DNA of 6,674 bases, taken from Ignavibacteria bacterium (GTDB lineage: Bacteria; Bacteroidota; Ignavibacteria; Kapaibacteriales; UBA4661). The position numbers and the translations under genes were made by a program. Where the stretch lies: NCBI GenBank assembly GCA_013298375.1, contig JAAFHM010000273.1:1-6674 (forward strand), written 5' to 3'. Of the stretch, positions 5,063 through 6,674 are shown in pieces (position 1 is the stretch's first letter; the number at the start of each line of letters is the position of its first letter). A model generated the notes under the pieces. The model saw only the letters and a list, made by a program, of their open reading frames with translations, did not search any database and was not told the origin of the DNA.

Positions 5063-6674
5063 ATGCTTACGTCATTTGCTCTGCGTACCCGTTTAATCCT
5101 GCTTTCCGCCGTTCCGCTTGCGATGCTGCTCGTATTGATGGGCATATTGGCGTGGTCGCGCTGGCAACGTATGGCAGAAACGTCGCAACTTTCGACGCTT
5201 TCCGCCATCGCACAAACGTCGGGTGAGTTTATCCATGAATTGCAGTTGGAACGCGCTTACAGCTCGCGCTTTCTCAATGCGCATGGCGCACAATTTGGCG
5301 ATGAACTCCGCCGACAACGTACCACATCCGACAACAAACTTACGGCATACACCGCCATACGCCAAAGCCCCGTTGTGGAATCCATTGAAGGAATGACTGA
5401 ATCGGTCAAAAAAACGACGGCTCTGCTGGCGCAACTCCGTGAAAAGCGCACCAATGTTGATGCGCTGGCAATGACGGCAGCAGAAGAAGGCGATTATTAC
5501 GGCAATCTGATTGATGAAATTATTGCTGATGTCGAGTTTACGGCAAAAGCCGCCACCTACGATGCAGCGATTTTTCGCTCAACGCTCTCCTACATCACCT
5601 TTATCAAACTCAAAGAGCGATTGGGCAAAGAGCGCGCCTTGCTTACGGGCTTATTCACCCGCGACACCGCCACAAAAGAAGAGTTTGTCAAAGCAACCCG
5701 CATTGCCTCCGAGCAGTTCACACTGGCGGCTCTCTATCGCACAATGGCTGCCCCAGAGGAGTTTGCACGATTCGATGGGCTGGTAAAAAGTGATTTGGGT
5801 GTGCGCATCCGCACCATGCGTCGTGCGCTCTCCGACCGTTTCCCAGAGCGCGGATTTGGCGTTCAAGCCGAAGAATGGTTCGACGTGACGACGCAGCAAA
5901 TCAATAAAGCAAAGGAATACGAAACAGCCCTTGCTGCTACCATGACCGCACAAAACCTTGCGTTGGAGCGTCAATCGCGTATGATGCTGATAATACTGCT
6001 GGGGGCGCTAACAATTATTTTATTCGGGGTATTTTTCCTCAGTGCCCGCATTACGCATACAATTCGCCGACCGATCCAAGACCTGACAGAAGGTGCAGAG
6101 CGCATAGAATCAGGGAATTTGACGACACCCGTTCCAATTACATCCAATGACGAGATTGGTCGTTTTGCCCAAACATTCAACCGTATGGTGGAGAATCTCA
6201 AATCCGAGCGTAGCGCCCTGCAAGCCGAAAAAGCGAGCGTCGAAGCGAAAGTCCGCGAGGCAGTGCGTACCACAGAAACCCAGCAAAAGCACCTACAAAC
6301 CAGCGTTCAAGAAATGCTGCAAACGATGGAATATTTTGCCAAAGGTGATTTGGCAAAACCGCTTCCAAGTGGTACACAAGGCGATATTGGGCGACTTTAT
6401 GATGGCTACAATCAGGCAATCGGCAATATCCGCGCTATGGTGGGTCAGGTGAAAATGGTGATTGGTGCGGCTGCCAATGCGACGGGCGCTATCACGTCCG
6501 ACATGAACGGCGTGGAAGGTGATATTTCCACGCAAAGCGAACAAATCAGCAATATTGCCTCGGCGATGGAAGAAATGAGCGCGACGATTGCCGAGACAAC
6601 GCAGCAAACCACGCAAGCCTCGAAAGCTGCTTCCGAAGCCGAGCGCGAGGCGCAATCCGGCGGAACGGTTGTGA
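5063..6674 (+). CDS. Methyl-accepting chemotaxis protein with NIT sensor domain and two HAMP units (3' end outside window)
   Basis: The first 537 residues of a transmembrane chemoreceptor; the frame is open to the window edge. A first helix (about 10-31) is followed by a periplasmic NIT-type sensor (about 45-300). This contains the helical signature ELQLERAYSSRFLN (59-72), QR-T-SD (85-90), and the second-half signature KERLGKERALLTGLF (184-198). NIT domains are known or proposed to sense nitrate and nitrite. A second helix (about 306-327) leads to a HAMP unit (about 328-380, with RRPIQDL and DEIGRFAQTFN), a charged coiled coil (380-410) and a second HAMP-like unit (about 415-466, FAKGDL and DIGRLYDGYN). 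The methyl-accepting domain then begins; ASAMEEMSA (499-507) fits the methylation-site pattern. The kinase-binding tip lies beyond the window. The ATG at 5063 gives a sensible positive-then-hydrophobic N-terminus. Ligand assignment is inferred from family only. Confidence 0.93.
   Translation, partial: MLTSFALRTRLILLSAVPLAMLLVLMGILAWSRWQRMAETSQLSTLSAIAQTSGEFIHELQLERAYSSRFLNAHGAQFGDELRRQRTTSDNKLTAYTAIRQSPVVESIEGMTESVKKTTALLAQLREKRTNVDALAMTAAEEGDYYGNLIDEIIADVEFTAKAATYDAAIFRSTLSYITFIKLKERLGKERALLTGLFTRDTATKEEFVKATRIASEQFTLAALYRTMAAPEEFARFDGLVKSDLGVRIRTMRRALSDRFPERGFGVQAEEWFDVTTQQINKAKEYETALAATMTAQNLALERQSRMMLIILLGALTIILFGVFFLSARITHTIRRPIQDLTEGAERIESGNLTTPVPITSNDEIGRFAQTFNRMVENLKSERSALQAEKASVEAKVREAVRTTETQQKHLQTSVQEMLQTMEYFAKGDLAKPLPSGTQGDIGRLYDGYNQAIGNIRAMVGQVKMVIGAAANATGAITSDMNGVEGDISTQSEQISNIASAMEEMSATIAETTQQTTQASKAASEAEREAQSGGTVV

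Noticed and set aside
5093..5434. - strand open frames across the chemoreceptor N-terminus
   Set aside because: They are antisense to the NIT-HAMP coding frame, which is continuous from 5063 to the window end and clearly the real gene.

Overview
This is a bacterial chromosomal window of roughly balanced base composition. It holds six protein-coding genes: two tandem VapBC-type toxin-antitoxin pairs on the + strand, a large membrane-bound SpoIIE/PP2C-type serine/threonine phosphatase on the - strand, and the first 537 codons of a divergently transcribed chemoreceptor on the + strand that runs off the window end. No rRNA, tRNA, transposase, integrase or CRISPR array is visible. Chemotaxis and phosphatase signalling together with many chromosomal PIN toxins suggest a free-living, environmentally responsive bacterium. 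The protein style is compatible with a Gram-negative lineage such as Bacteroidota/Chlorobiota, but nothing here fixes the taxonomy and I do not claim it.

Layout: bases 1-557 have no convincing gene. They begin with an A/T-tract-rich stretch (about 1-220) and continue into a GC-rich, repeat-rich stretch (about 240-557). The latter contains a strong nested inverted repeat at 355-432 that can fold in two mutually exclusive ways. Bases 558-2171 hold two vapBC modules in direct orientation. In each, antitoxin and toxin overlap by four bases (ATGA). The two modules are mosaic. Their leaders and the DNA for the antitoxin N-terminus are almost identical (74 bases perfect, then 64 bases perfect). The last 114 bases of the two toxin genes differ at one synonymous position. 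Everything between these blocks is strongly diverged. Short GC-rich words (for example CGCCTGACGAGCGG and relatives) sit before, between and after the modules.

Bases 2172-2338 are a short convergent gap with more of these repeats and a weak candidate terminator for the phosphatase. Bases 2339-4801 (- strand) encode the phosphatase: one N-terminal membrane anchor, a region of about 230 residues predicted to lie outside the cytoplasm, about nine further membrane helices, a short coiled coil and an intact PP2C catalytic domain. Bases 4802-5062 are the divergent control region, with one candidate + strand promoter. Bases 5063-6674 encode a NIT-domain (nitrate/nitrite-sensing family) chemoreceptor with two HAMP units and the beginning of the methyl-accepting signalling domain.

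Functionally, the right half looks like a divergent pair of membrane signalling proteins, one feeding a PP2C-type phosphatase output and one feeding chemotaxis or a related pathway. The left half is an accessory toxin-antitoxin island. Its pattern of conserved ends and a variable, specificity-bearing middle is the most interesting signal in the window.
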